A stretch of 64,000 bases of DNA, from NCBI RefSeq assembly GCF_003254395.2, contig NC_037652.1, positions 1,947,001-2,011,000 of the forward strand, in the 5' to 3' direction. Positions 12,523-23,736 of this stretch are shown here, one piece after another. The notes beneath the pieces were generated by a model. That model saw nothing but the letters and a program-made list of their open reading frames with translations, made no database searches and was not told the origin of the DNA. Position 1 is the stretch's first letter; each line of letters opens with the position of its first letter. This DNA comes from Apis mellifera (Eukaryota > Arthropoda > Insecta > Hymenoptera > Apidae). The position numbers were made by a program, and so were the translations under genes.

Positions 12523-12530
12523 TATAAAAA
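12523..12530 (+). promoter_or_regulatory. TATA box of OBP gene 3
   Basis: TATAAAAA 103 bases before the ATG at 12626, at the position equivalent to the boxes of genes 1 and 2. Confidence 0.6.
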
Positions 12531-12625
12531 GATCTTGTGCATTCGATGTTTCCTCAGTTCTTCTTAGATATATTTCAAGAACATTCGTATCTTCTTCATT
12601 TAAAATCGATATATCTTAGAGAAAA

Positions 12626-13531
12626 ATGAAAACGATCGTGATTATTTCTGCTATTTGCGTTTGCGTTGGTGCATTGGTAACTCTTCAAATATTTTTACTT
12701 TTATTTTAACTTTGTTCAGTATAATTTATAATTATCAATTTTATTCAAGTTTTATTTCTATATCTATATCTAAAAATATTTGCAATTATTGTCGTAATTT
12801 ATATTTTTGCAATAGATTATTAATATTTTTTTAATATAATAGTGTTATATTAAATTTATATTTAATAACGCTATTTTCCTTTTAATTTTTACGTAATATT
12901 ATTAACTATTCTATGTCCGATATATTTTATAAAATAATAAATAATTAATAAAAATTTGAAATAATGATAATTATCATTTCTAATTATTTATTTCGTAATT
13001 TTAATTTTAAAATATATTTTATAACGTAAAACATTAAAACAGTTTCAAATAGATTTAAAATTAGTATGTTATGTCTTTTTTAAAAACATATCATAATAAA
13101 ATATATTTTGTTATTCTGATTAAAAAAAAGTAAATTCTTTCACTATTAAATGAAAAAATTGGTATCTGAAATGATTGATATTTCATTTATGTCATTTGAT
13201 ATTAATTATTTATTTTATAATAAAATTTTTGTGTTGAATTTATTTTTAATCTCTTTATATTTGGTTTCTTCATAAATATATTAATTTTACAATCATTATC
13301 AATTTTAGGATCGTATTATTGACCTTTTACTATTTATTAATTATAAATTTTACTTCGTGAAGATCAATAATGAAAATTAGAATATTATAATTTTGTATAA
13401 TATTTCTATTAATTTTTTTTTCGGAAATTTCTCAAAAACATTTGTTTCTAAATAATTAAATATAATAGCAGAAGATAGTGGAAAATTATTATTAATTTCA
13501 ATCGAGCGATAGTTTTTGTTGAATTGAATTA

Positions 13532-13568
<37 letters not shown>

Positions 13569-13578
13569 GATTACATTA

Positions 13579-13611
<33 letters not shown>

Positions 13612-14450
13612 AAGATTATATAAAAACTGTGTTAATATTTAAGATGAATGGAAAATTAATTGGAATAATATATATATGTATTAAAACATATTTGTATAAA
13701 AAATGTTAAGAATATCATTTTATTAAATAAATAATTATTTTTAAAATACGTTATTTAATTAATATAAGCTATTTTCATAATATATATTTTAATCATTTTT
13801 CTTAGACACTTGAAGAATTACAAATTGGGCTACGTGCTGTGATACCAGTTTGTAGGATAGATAGTGGCATTGATGAAAGTGAGTTACAAATAATGATGTG
13901 AGATACAAATCGTAATATTTCCGATTAATTTTTTTATTATAATTTTAGAAAAAGAAGATGATTTTCGTAACGGCATCATTGATGTAGAAAATGAGAAAGT
14001 TCAATTGTTTTCTGAATGTTTAATAAAAAAATTCAATGCTGTTAGTATAAATAATAAAATTTTTTAAATAATAATTTTTTAAATAAATTTTTTAACTTGA
14101 CATATGTATAAAAAAAAATTATCATTTTTTGGCTACAGTATGACGATGGTGGAAATTTTAACGAAGTTGTGGTCAGAGAAATAGCGGAAATATATTTAGA
14201 TGAAAATGAAGTTAATAAATTAATCACCGAATGTTCGGCTATCTGTAAGTAAAAAATTATTAATGAAATAATACAATTTTTTATATATTATATATTTTAA
14301 TTATTACATAATACTTTGAATAAATTATTTACCATTATTTTTTACATTGAATTTATCATTTTAGCTGATGCTGACATACATTTGAAATCTAGTAAATTAA
14401 TAAAGTGTTTTGCAAAATATAAAACATTGAAAGAAATAATGAATGAGTAA
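12626..14450 (+). CDS. C-minus odorant-binding protein, gene 3 (five exons, diverged paralogue)
   Basis: Exons: 12626-12676, 13806-13878, 13949-14040, 14139-14244, 14365-14450, joining in frame to 135 residues. The signal peptide MKTIVIISAICVCVG resembles Apis C-minus OBPs. Cysteines are at 33, 65, 104 and 122, the same four-cysteine pattern as genes 1 and 2. Exons 2 and 3 are strongly diverged (T-L-E-E-L start, different residues 42-64). The 3' half of exon 4, the whole of intron 4 and the start of exon 5 are almost identical to gene 1, including the residue block 91-101 that differs in gene 2. A gene-conversion tract is the simplest reading. AATAAA at 14619-14624 is a candidate polyadenylation signal. 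Confidence 0.92.
13534..13608. repeat. Two (TA)n microsatellites in intron 1 of OBP gene 3
   Basis: Runs of alternating TA at about 13534-13563 and 13580-13608, separated by a short unique stretch. Not present in introns 1 of genes 1 and 2. Confidence 0.85.
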
Positions 14451-14470
14451 ATATTCAACTATCAAAAAGA

Positions 14471-14840
14471 AAAAGGTTTATTCATAACATGACTTTATTC
14501 ATAACATTTTTATTTTATACTTACTTTTTATTTCAATTAAAAAATATTTCAAATATTATATTAATGTATGATTACTTAATGTTTAATTTTTTACAGAATT
14601 GGCATTAATCCATTATAAAATAAATATTTAAAAATGTATAAATAAATAAATAAAAAGGTTTATGCATAACATGATTTTATATTTATTTTATACTTACTTT
14701 TTATTTTAATTAAAAAATATTTCAAATATTATATTAATGTAAATTAATGTATGATTACTTAATGTTTAATTTTTTATCAGAATTAGCATTAATCTATTGA
14801 AAAATAAATAATCAAAAATATATAAATAAATAAATAAAAT
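14471..14840. repeat. Direct tandem duplication of about 182 bp after OBP gene 3
   Basis: Two adjacent copies, about 14471-14652 and 14653-14840, each beginning AAAAGGTTTAT, passing through ATTATATTAATGT and TTAATGTTTAATTTTTT, and ending in a TAAATAAATAAA run. The copies differ by small indels. The unit contains the gene 3 polyadenylation signal, so two alternative 3' ends are possible. Confidence 0.85.
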
Positions 14841-15210
14841 TACTTTAAATAATTACTTATTAAAATTTATATAAAATTTATTCATAATTATTATATCTTT
14901 TTTCATATAACCTTGGCTGTTTGACTATAATTATTTGCAATTATTATTTTGTTTTAAACAACAATAAATTATTGAATTATTTTAACAAAATAACTTTATT
15001 CGTATCTTCGATCATGAAATTTTATTCATCAAGCTGATTTTTGTTACCTATTCATTAAACGATCTTGTCAATTTTGTCAAAATTTTATCTTCTTGTTTCT
15101 TGTTTGATTTACATAATTATCTTTTAAATTCTATTATTTTGTAATGTATTTCGAAATTTTTCTATATTAAAATAAATTAGGAAATATTGAATTCCATTCT
15201 GAAATAAATT

Positions 15211-15835
15211 ATTTCAGACGCGTTTAATAATATTGACATAGAAGATGACAAAATTCAATTCTATTCAAATATCAAATATATATATCATCAAATATATATT
15301 AAAAAAATTGATTTTTATTAGTATAAACAATATATATAATTATATATAAAATATATAATTATTTAAAAAGAATTATATAAAGAATTATATAAAAAAATAT
15401 ATATATATAATATTATATAAAAAAAATAAAAAGAAAATTATTATATTTATAATAAAGTGATGAGAAATGAACGAAAAGGAATTCAAATAAACTCTAATTG
15501 CATTTATAGACGAAAGTGAGATTATTGTAAAATAGTATTTGATTGTTTAAATATATAAATAAAAAATTATTAATATAATTATTATTAATATTAATATAAA
15601 TTTTTTTTTTATATTATATATTTTAATTATTAAATGAAATAAATTATTTATTAATGTTTATTACATTGATGTATATTTATTATTATAATCAATCCCAATA
15701 TTATTTAAATCATAATAAATTAATCTATAAAAGAATTAGGATTTATTTAAATGTCCATTTATCAAAAGGAAATAGTTTCGTAACATAATATATATTTTTT
15801 AGTTTTTTAATAAAAAATATTTAAATTATTAATTA
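15211..15835 (+). pseudogene. Relic of a fourth C-minus OBP gene (exons 3-5)
   Basis: A TTTCAG at 15212-15217 precedes about 100 bp matching OBP exon 3: the segment after ATTGACATAGAAGATGA parallels the IEDE-coding part of gene 1, and ATTAGTATAAACAA repeats the exon 3/intron 3 border. Near 15458 GTGATGAGAAATGAACG parallels the start of exon 4 (GTTGATGAGAGTGGAA). Around 15690-15760 a decayed exon 5 precedes a recognisable copy of the gene 1 3' flank (TCAAAAGGAAATAG, then an AATATATATTTTTTAG-like stretch). Cysteine codons are lost, microsatellite-like insertions interrupt exon 3, and stops occur throughout. Exons 1 and 2 were not found. It shows that the array once continued past gene 3. Confidence 0.75.
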
Positions 15836-17310
15836 TTAAATTAATATCAATATGATTATTATTTAATTTTTTTTATTATTTATTCATTAAATTATATTTT
15901 TTTTATATTCCATGTTCTAAAATACCGATTGAGTCAATCTTGAAAATAGATCAAAGTGTTTCTTATGCCATCTAGCATGCTATAATTTAAATACAATACA
16001 TATACAAAATTAAATCTGTCAAAAATTAAAAGCTATATTTTTATTACAAATTATATATTTTATAACTTTTATAAATTTATGTGCAACATGCTTCATTAAC
16101 TTATTATGACTTAAATAATGTTGGGATTGGTTATAATAAACTAGAAATAATAAAATAAAATAAGATTCTTCTATTTCATCTGTATTGCAATTTTATCCTA
16201 CGTTGACATTACACTAATAAGATTTTTTTCATAAAATTTTAGATTTTAACTTTTTATTTAAAAAATTTTTCTACAGATATTTTTATTTAAAAAAAATCTA
16301 TATTTAAATTTTAGCTAAATCAGTATAAGAATTTTCAAAATTATAAAAAGTGATATTAAAACAGTTTTTTCAAAATATTGTATCTTAATTTCTATCATCA
16401 AAAATCCTTCGTGCAAAGATTATTTTTATAATAAAACGAAGTTATTTACGTTTTTTTTTTTTTGTCAAATCGAAATTGGCAAGTTTTAAAAAATACAAAA
16501 TACAAATTGTTTTTTAAATTATTTTTTAAAATCTGAAGTTTAATATATCACAGAATTTATTTTAAAAATTACAAATTATTTTAAAAATAGATATTTCAAT
16601 TTTATCGCTGGATGATGTTTCGATATTTATGAATTATATAATTTTAAGAAAAATTATAATTATAAGAATATAATTATTTTTTTAAATATAAAAATTTAAT
16701 AATGATTATAACATTATTAATAAATTTTATTATTTTAATAAATTTAGAAGGAATAAATTATAATTTACATAAAAACTTTTATTATTTTTTTGTATTTTGT
16801 ATTGTATATAATACATATATAATATATAATATACATATATATATTATATATTAAATTTTTTTATATTATTTGTAAATAATATTTTTTTTTTTTATTATAA
16901 TTCCCATGTGTGTATAATGCAAATGTTACAATATAATTAAATTATGCACAAATTCAGTAATAATGTAATAATTTAATAATAATGAACAATTCTTCAATTT
17001 TTTAATATTTTTTAAAATAATAAAAAATAATAAAATAAAATAATGTTATGAAATAAATAAATCTAATATTAAATTAAATTATATTGGAATAAATTATTTA
17101 AATCAGTGTATTTTTCTTTATATTATTTTAATTGAATATTTTTATTAAATATTTTAAATAATATTTAATTTTTCAAGAAAAACATATATATTTTATAAGG
17201 ATACACTTTATAAGTAATAACTCTTATTGTAAGAATCATTGTAAGACTTATTATACTGCATTCGATAGTCAAATTAGTTCCACGTTGGACATGATCGCAA
17301 AGTGAACAAT
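15836..17310. other. AT-rich spacer between the OBP array and SRP72
   Basis: Very AT-rich with many short TA and poly-A/T runs. I see no coding exon or RNA gene. The last about 90 bases (17220-17310) are less AT-rich and should contain the SRP72 start site and 5' leader. Confidence 0.5.
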
Positions 17311-20007
17311 ATGGCTACAAAAGAAAACAATCTTCCTATATTATATGGAGAATTAAATAAATTAGGTCAAAATGGAGAATATGAAAGGGCCATAAAAATT
17401 GCCAATAAAAGTGAGTTTTTGTGAATTTACGAATTGTACATAATCTCAAAAATTTACTATCAACATAACCTGTGCCCTATTTTTGAGAAATAACATATTC
17501 AAAAATAGATATTTTTTAGTTTTATATACTTTCCCGGATGAAAAAGCTGCTTTCCGTTGTAAAGTTATTTGTCACATTCAACTATCTAAATTTAATGATG
17601 CACTCCAATTTATATCTAAGAATCCAAAACTAGCAAGGTATGTTCTTTATTTATTATATTAAAATTATATATATTAAATAAATTATATTAAAATTATATA
17701 TATTAAATATATAATTAAAATTTGTTTTAATTAATATTTTATAGAATTTCAAAAATGAACAAATATTTTTTTTATAGCAATTTAGATTTTGAAAAAGCAT
17801 ATTGTTTATATCGATTAAATCAAGTAAATGAAGCTTTAAAAGTAGTGGAAGTTTTGCCAAATCCTTCATTGAAACTCAAAGAACTTAAAGCCCAAATATT
17901 ATATAGACTTGAAAAATATGAAGAATGTTTCTCTGTATATAGAGATATTATAAAAAATTCTCATGATGAATATGAAGATGAAAGACAAGCTAATCTTGCA
18001 GCAGTGGTTGTAAATTTAACAATTGAGGGTTCCGTAAGTTTTTAATATATTTTTAAATCTATTAATATATTATTAAATGTAAAATAAATTATTTTATTAT
18101 AATATAATATATTATAATTATATTATAATATAATTTAGATATATTTTATTATTTATTTTTTTATTATTTTTTTGACAGAATTTAGAAGTTCCTGTATTAC
18201 GTGAAGATACATATGAATTAATATATAATGCAGCTTGTTGTTTAATTGCACAAGGTAGCAAAGGTGATAAAGCTGTTTTAATTGAGGCAGAGAAAAAACT
18301 TAGAATAGCTGAAAAAATGTGTAAAGAAGGTTTAGAAGAAGATGGAGTTGCAGAAGAAGAAATAGAAGACGAATTGGGAATTATTAGAGTTCAACTTGGG
18401 TGTTGTCTTCAACTTCAGGGTCGTGAGAAAGAAGCTCGAGGATTATATATTTCTGCTTTGAAAGCAAAACCAGATGATATAGCTTTAGTAGCAGTTGCAA
18501 GCAATAATCTTGTGTGTCTCAATAAAGATCAAAATGTATTTGATAGCAAAAAAAGAATGAAAAGTGCTACTCATGATAGCTTAGAATATAAATTAACTTC
18601 TAGACAAAAAAGAAATATTGCTTATAATCAATGTTTGCTAGCTTTATATACTGATCAGGTAGAAATTTAATCAATAATTTATTGTTTTATTGTTTATACA
18701 TTATTATTTAATATTTTATATATTTCTAGGCAGAACAATGTCAACAACTTTGTAATAAACTTGCTAAAGATCATCCTGCACTTGCTGTGGATGCAATGTT
18801 TGTTAAAGCAGTACAACTTGGTAAAGAAGGTAAAGCAAAGGAAGCAACAGATTTACTAACACAGTATGCAATTGGAGATAAAGAATTACAAATGAAATTA
18901 GTTTGTGTACAACTTTTATTAAGTCAAGATGAAAGACAAGAAGCAATCAATGTTCTTGAAAATTTAAATGAAAGAGATAAATCTTTACCTGGCATAGTTA
19001 GTACACTTGTAACTCTTTATATGGCTGAAAATAATCGTGAAAGAGCGTCAGCTGTTCTTAAAAATGCAGTTAATTATTACAAGAAAAATAAAGTAGGCAC
19101 ATTTGATTTTTGTTTTTTTAATTAATTCAATATTATTTTTTAACTAAGTATTTATTTTTAGGAAACTACTGCTAATTTAGGAGAATTATGGCGACAAGCC
19201 GCTGATTTTTATCTACGTGGAGGAGAAATTAAAATGGCAGCTGATATTTTACAAGAAATGGTAGATGCTTCGCCTTGTGATACCAAAACATTAGCGCAAT
19301 TAGTAGTGGCCTATGTTCAATTTTGTCCTGAAAAAGCACAATTATTATCAAAACGTTTACCGCCGTTACATGATTTATATGAAACAACCGATATTGATGC
19401 TTTAGAAAGTAGCAATTGGGTAATTGGTACCAAAATGATCAAGAAAAAAATAGAACCATCTCCTGGGTAAATATTTTATAATAAGATTATATCTAATATA
19501 ATCTTAACATTAAAATATTAATTGTTAATTATAATTAATTTTAAAATATTAATTGTTAATTATATAATTATAATTATATTCTGTAGCAAACCAGTCGATG
19601 TAACTCAAAAGAAACGAAAGAAACGCAAACGTAAAGGAAAGTTGCCTAAAAATTATGATCCAAATGTTCCACCTGATCCTGAGCGATGGTTACCTAGACA
19701 CGAACGTAGTGGATTTAGAAAAAAACGAGATAGAAGAAATCGAGATGCTGCAATGAAAGGCACTCAAGGTGCTGCAACTGGAGCTAGTGATATGTAGTAT
19801 GTATTAAACAAATATATATTTTTTTAATTAAAGAAAAAGTAAATAATTTTTATCATTATTTATAATTACAGCGATATTACTAAAATGCCTACAAATGCAA
19901 AACCTTCCCCTAATCCACGACATAGTCCAGCAGTAGAAAGTTCTGGTCCACGACAACAACAACGTAAAGTTCAGCAGAAAAAGAAAAAAAAGGGAGGGAA
20001 GTGGTAA
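17311..20007 (+). CDS. Srp72: SRP72, 72-kDa protein of the signal recognition particle (eight exons)
   Basis: SRP72 pairs with SRP68 on the SRP RNA and is needed for co-translational targeting of secretory proteins to the ER. Exons: 17311-17410, 17520-17637, 17778-18033, 18179-18658, 18730-19092, 19162-19466, 19587-19796, 19872-20007; they total 1968 nt, 655 residues (human about 671). The TPR-like N-terminal region contains FEKAYCLYRLNQ, LYRLEKYEECFSVYRD and LNKDQNVFDSKK, close to the human protein. From residue 541 follows a lysine/arginine-rich stretch and the hallmark LPKNYDPNVPPDPERWLP, part of the 7S RNA-binding region, then a basic tail ending KKKKKGGKW. Start: the ATG at 17311 gives the expected N-terminus. 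Oddity: the donor of exon 7 lies inside a TAG (TA|GTATGT), so intron retention would end the protein immediately after residue 610. Confidence 0.97.
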
Positions 20008-20068
20008 AGTGATATAAATAACTTATACTTGTGTTATATTTGACCGAAATATATGTATGTATGTATGC

Positions 20069-20120
<52 letters not shown>

Positions 20121-21424
20121 CTACCGATACAACAACGGATGATTGAATAATGATAATGAATCTGTTTAATGAATCAAATAACTTTTTCAACTTATACATA
20201 TATGTATTTTTTATCGCTGTACAAATGTACAGTATGAAATACTGCCATTTTTGAATGAATGTATTTTATATCAGTATCATTTAATCAGTGTAAATTTTTA
20301 ACTTCTGAATTTGCAATTAGATTGTAATTGAGTTCTATGTGGATTGGAAATATACATAAAAGATATAGTACATAAAATATTTTTATTCTTTTTTTTAATC
20401 CTTTTGTCAATTTCTGACAAAATTCAGTAATATAATATACAATATAGATAACATGTTTCTTGCATACATTGACTAGGATTTGGCGATACATGTCTTTATT
20501 CCTCTGTTGGTAACAATTGTATATAAAAATACAATCTGTTTCATATTTTTTTCTTTTAAAAAAATCTGTAATTTATGTAATTTATATAAGTAAATAGATA
20601 GATTGTGATTGTGCGTCAAATTTTTAACATATATATAACAGATTTATATATGTACATGTAATATAATAAGTGGCATAATAATTTTATGTTTAACTAGAAA
20701 TGTAACTATAATAATCTTATGTTGCATATAATAATAAAATGCCACATCATATTTCAGTATAGTTCATGTTGTAAAATCATAATTCTATGAAGACACAATT
20801 TGATTATATCTCATTATATTTATGAGATATATGTGCACGTACACGTGCATGTGTAAAAGGATATTTTTGTTCTCTACCATCCTAATTTATTGTCTTGTAT
20901 TATCATTGCACAACATAGTATTGTTTATGGTGTATATATAAATTTATATAACAGAGGCAACTATCGAGGTAAGAATAATCGTATATATCATAAAACGCTT
21001 CTACGTTTGTTTTTATATAGTTTTCTAATATGTCAAGGCTATAAATCGCTTTCATCTACATATTTACTTAAAATACTTAATACCCTTCTGTTAGAAAATA
21101 GTACAACAGGCACACTTATTCCAATATTTTCTGGTCTGAAAATTGTGATATGCATAATATGTAGAAAATAAACAAGCACTGGAAATTTATTTTACCAGTC
21201 CTAAGTAAATATTTCCGTTCGTAGTTTTGTCATGCCACACTCATCTATTGGCAAGCAATATCCCGTGTTCCCAAAACCAATCGCCAAATCAGTTCGACAA
21301 AAGTAAGTTTGTCAAAAATGAAAATAGATGAGTAAGGCACAAATACATGTAAATGTCATAAAACACTCACATAATAATATAAGTAATTCTCAATGTGTGA
21401 ATATTACATTTTCAACAAATAATG
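20008..21424. other. Convergent 3' regions of SRP72 and R3HCC1L-like
   Basis: AT-rich, with mixed TATG/TG/TA microsatellite DNA at about 20050-20118. AATAAA at 20733-20738 could end the SRP72 transcript. TTTATT at 21186-21191 (AATAAA on minus) could end the opposite gene, leaving a 3' UTR of about 240 nt. An open frame at 20890-21171 has no recognisable features and no ATG start that I trust. Confidence 0.5.
20076..20118. repeat. (TA)n microsatellite in the SRP72 3' region
   Basis: About 20 TA units following TATG and TGTG runs, shortly after the SRP72 stop codon. Confidence 0.9.
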
Positions 21425-23572
21425 CTACTTTTCGGGAATAATACCTTCCCAGACATCTTCTCGCTGTTTATTGGCTAATCTACGTTTTTCTAAAAAATAA
21501 AAAGAAAACATTTTGTTTTTATATTTTTATGAAATTTTTTGTATATTGTCAGAATTTTTCAATATAATTAGCATTTTTACCTTTAGCTTCGCGTAATATG
21601 TTTTTTTCGTGTTCACGTTCTTGTCTAGCAGTAGCTAATTTCACTCCTAAAGCACCTGTAACTAACCGTCTTGCTAATGCCGCGCAAGTTTCTGGACGAC
21701 TTCTATAGGGTTGTAAAAATTCTGCGCTTCTTTTTGCTTTTGTTTTGCTTAAAGCTGTAGCTTCACTTAGGGGTCTTGTTTTAACAAATGGATGATCCGA
21801 TGCCAATACTTCGGCAGCTAAAAACGATTTGATGAGTAAGCACTTGTTAGTCATATGTTGATGTAATTTTAACTCGTTTCTAATTACCAACAAGAGGACT
21901 ACTGAAGACTCCAAGACAATGCGTATCATCAACCCATTTTAATTCAAAACCACCATTTTTAAAAGGACTAAAAACAGCCGCTAAATCGCTAGTTTTAAAT
22001 TCTGATGGAAAATTATAAATTTCAACCACATGAGCAAATTCATCACTAGATACTTCAATATGTTTGGTATAGGGTTTATAATCGTTCTTCGGTTGTTCTA
22101 TCATAACATTACCAACAGCTGATGTTAACTAAAAATAAAAGTAATTCAAATAAAAATAATTTTATTTTCTGAATTGAAAAATGATAATATTTATAAATAT
22201 TTACCTCTTCTATGAGAGTTGGATCTAAACAATCACCATTATCATCAAATAAACTATCCCAATCACATTCATCTCTATTTATTTTTTTAATAGGTGGAGA
22301 AGGTGGTGGTGCAGGTTTACTCTTTTGTCGTACAATTTTTTTTACTTTTTTCTCTGGTAATACTATAGGAATAACTTCTTTAACAGCTTGTGGTTCCTTT
22401 TGTACAGTATCTGAGATAATTAATACGTTTGACACCATATTGTGATGCATCATTTGCGTATTTTTTTGATTCGTTATTTCATCTTTATTCGAAAATTCTA
22501 TATTTTTTTTATTATTTGCAGTTGAATTAGTCATAATAATATTATCTTTACATTTATCAGATCTGTCTATTTCTTCATTAATATTAACTTCACTATATAT
22601 ACATGTTTCAACTGAATCTAAACTATTCTTATTTTCACTAAAATTGCTAGATATTTCTTGTCCTTCAATCGTTTGTAAGTGAACTGTATCAGTTATTTCA
22701 TATGAAGTTTCAAGAACTTCAAAAGCATCACAATTATTTGAATCATTTGGCACATTTTTATTTAAATTTTCTAACTGCTTGATTGGTTCTTTATTATTAC
22801 TTTTCACTATAGGTATTTTTGAAGAAGCTATTCCTTTTGTCTCTGTTTGAAAACACATATTGAGGTCAAATTCCGTATTACTTTGATCATCATTAAAAGT
22901 ATTTTCTTTTTCTATACATTCCTTATTTTCTGGTATATCAGAACTTGTTTCTTTAACATTCAAATTCGATTTTCCATGAGAAGCAGAAAATAAAGATGAA
23001 TTATCTTTAATTGTACGATTTACACGAATAGATTCCAATGGTTGAGGACTTCCTTCTGTTTCTAAACTTCTACGATGTCTTGGTATATAAACTGCACGAT
23101 CTGGTCTTCTTTGACGAGAAGTTCTTGATGAAATTAAATTTTTTAAATATATTAAAATAATTATATTAAATATATTAAAATAATTTTTTTTAGATTATGA
23201 AAAAAAATTATGCAAATATTTCTCTATAATTTCTTACTTTCCAATAGATGAATCTATAGTTGCTTGTGTTTGAACTTGGTCCATATTTGTTTGAAGTTCA
23301 TTTCTAGCCCTCCTAACAGCTGGTGGTCTATAGATTTCAACTGTTGGCGTTGATTTCACTAAAAAATCGAATAAAGATTTCAATTAATTTTATTTTATAT
23401 TTTTGGATGATAAAATGTTTGTTTTATTTTCCAATTACTTTGTTTTTGAATTCGTATCCGTTCAGGAGATGCGGAAGGTGATCGCTGACCTTCAATGCCC
23501 ATTTCGAGCAACGTACTAATACTTTTTGTTGTACAATTCGATGTACACTGTTCACCATTCAATTTCGGATCC
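21425..23572 (-). CDS. R3HCC1L: R3HCC1L-like protein (R3H and coiled-coil domain protein 1 family)
   Basis: Molecular function is not well established in any species; family members are probably RNA-associated. Exons in order of transcription: 23439-23572, 23238-23358, 22205-23123, 21888-22128, 21581-21817, 21425-21489. From the ATG at 23502 these give 1647 nt, 548 residues. Conserved parts: RRPDRAVYIPRHRR near the N-terminus (human RRPDMALYVPKARR), then a long Ser/Asn/Glu-rich linker with a KPAPPPSPP stretch. A C-terminal RRM-like fold follows: HVVEIYNFPSEF, KWVDDTHCLGVFSSP, VKTRPLSEAT, AEFLQP, RPETCAALARRLV. The chain ends REDVWEG. The start is uncertain: the reading frame is open to the 5' edge of the 23439-23572 exon, so an unseen upstream coding exon is possible. 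It converges on SRP72. Confidence 0.85.
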
Positions 23573-23676
23573 CTTAAATATTGAAAATAAAAAAATTACA
23601 CTTTTGTTAATTTTATAAAATTTTTTCTCATATCAATAATAGCTTTTTGATGCATTTGAATACTACGCTATGTGAC

Positions 23677-23736
23677 CTTGAGTCGGCCAGTTTCACTTTC
23701 GTTTGCTGCTGCGTAATTCCATTCTTGTAAACCCAT
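23677..23736 (-). other. Possible 5' leader exon with a short ORF upstream of R3HCC1L-like
   Basis: An ATG opens 20 codons (MGLQEWNYAAANESETGRLK) ending at a GT donor (AAG|GTCACA). Joined to the next exon (23572 downward) it would run out of frame and stop within a few codons. If transcribed, it would act as an upstream ORF rather than extend the protein. Confidence 0.25.

Noticed and set aside
20890..21171. 93-codon plus frame between SRP72 and R3HCC1L-like
   Set aside because: Inside the convergent 3' regions; no ATG context, domain or signal recognised.
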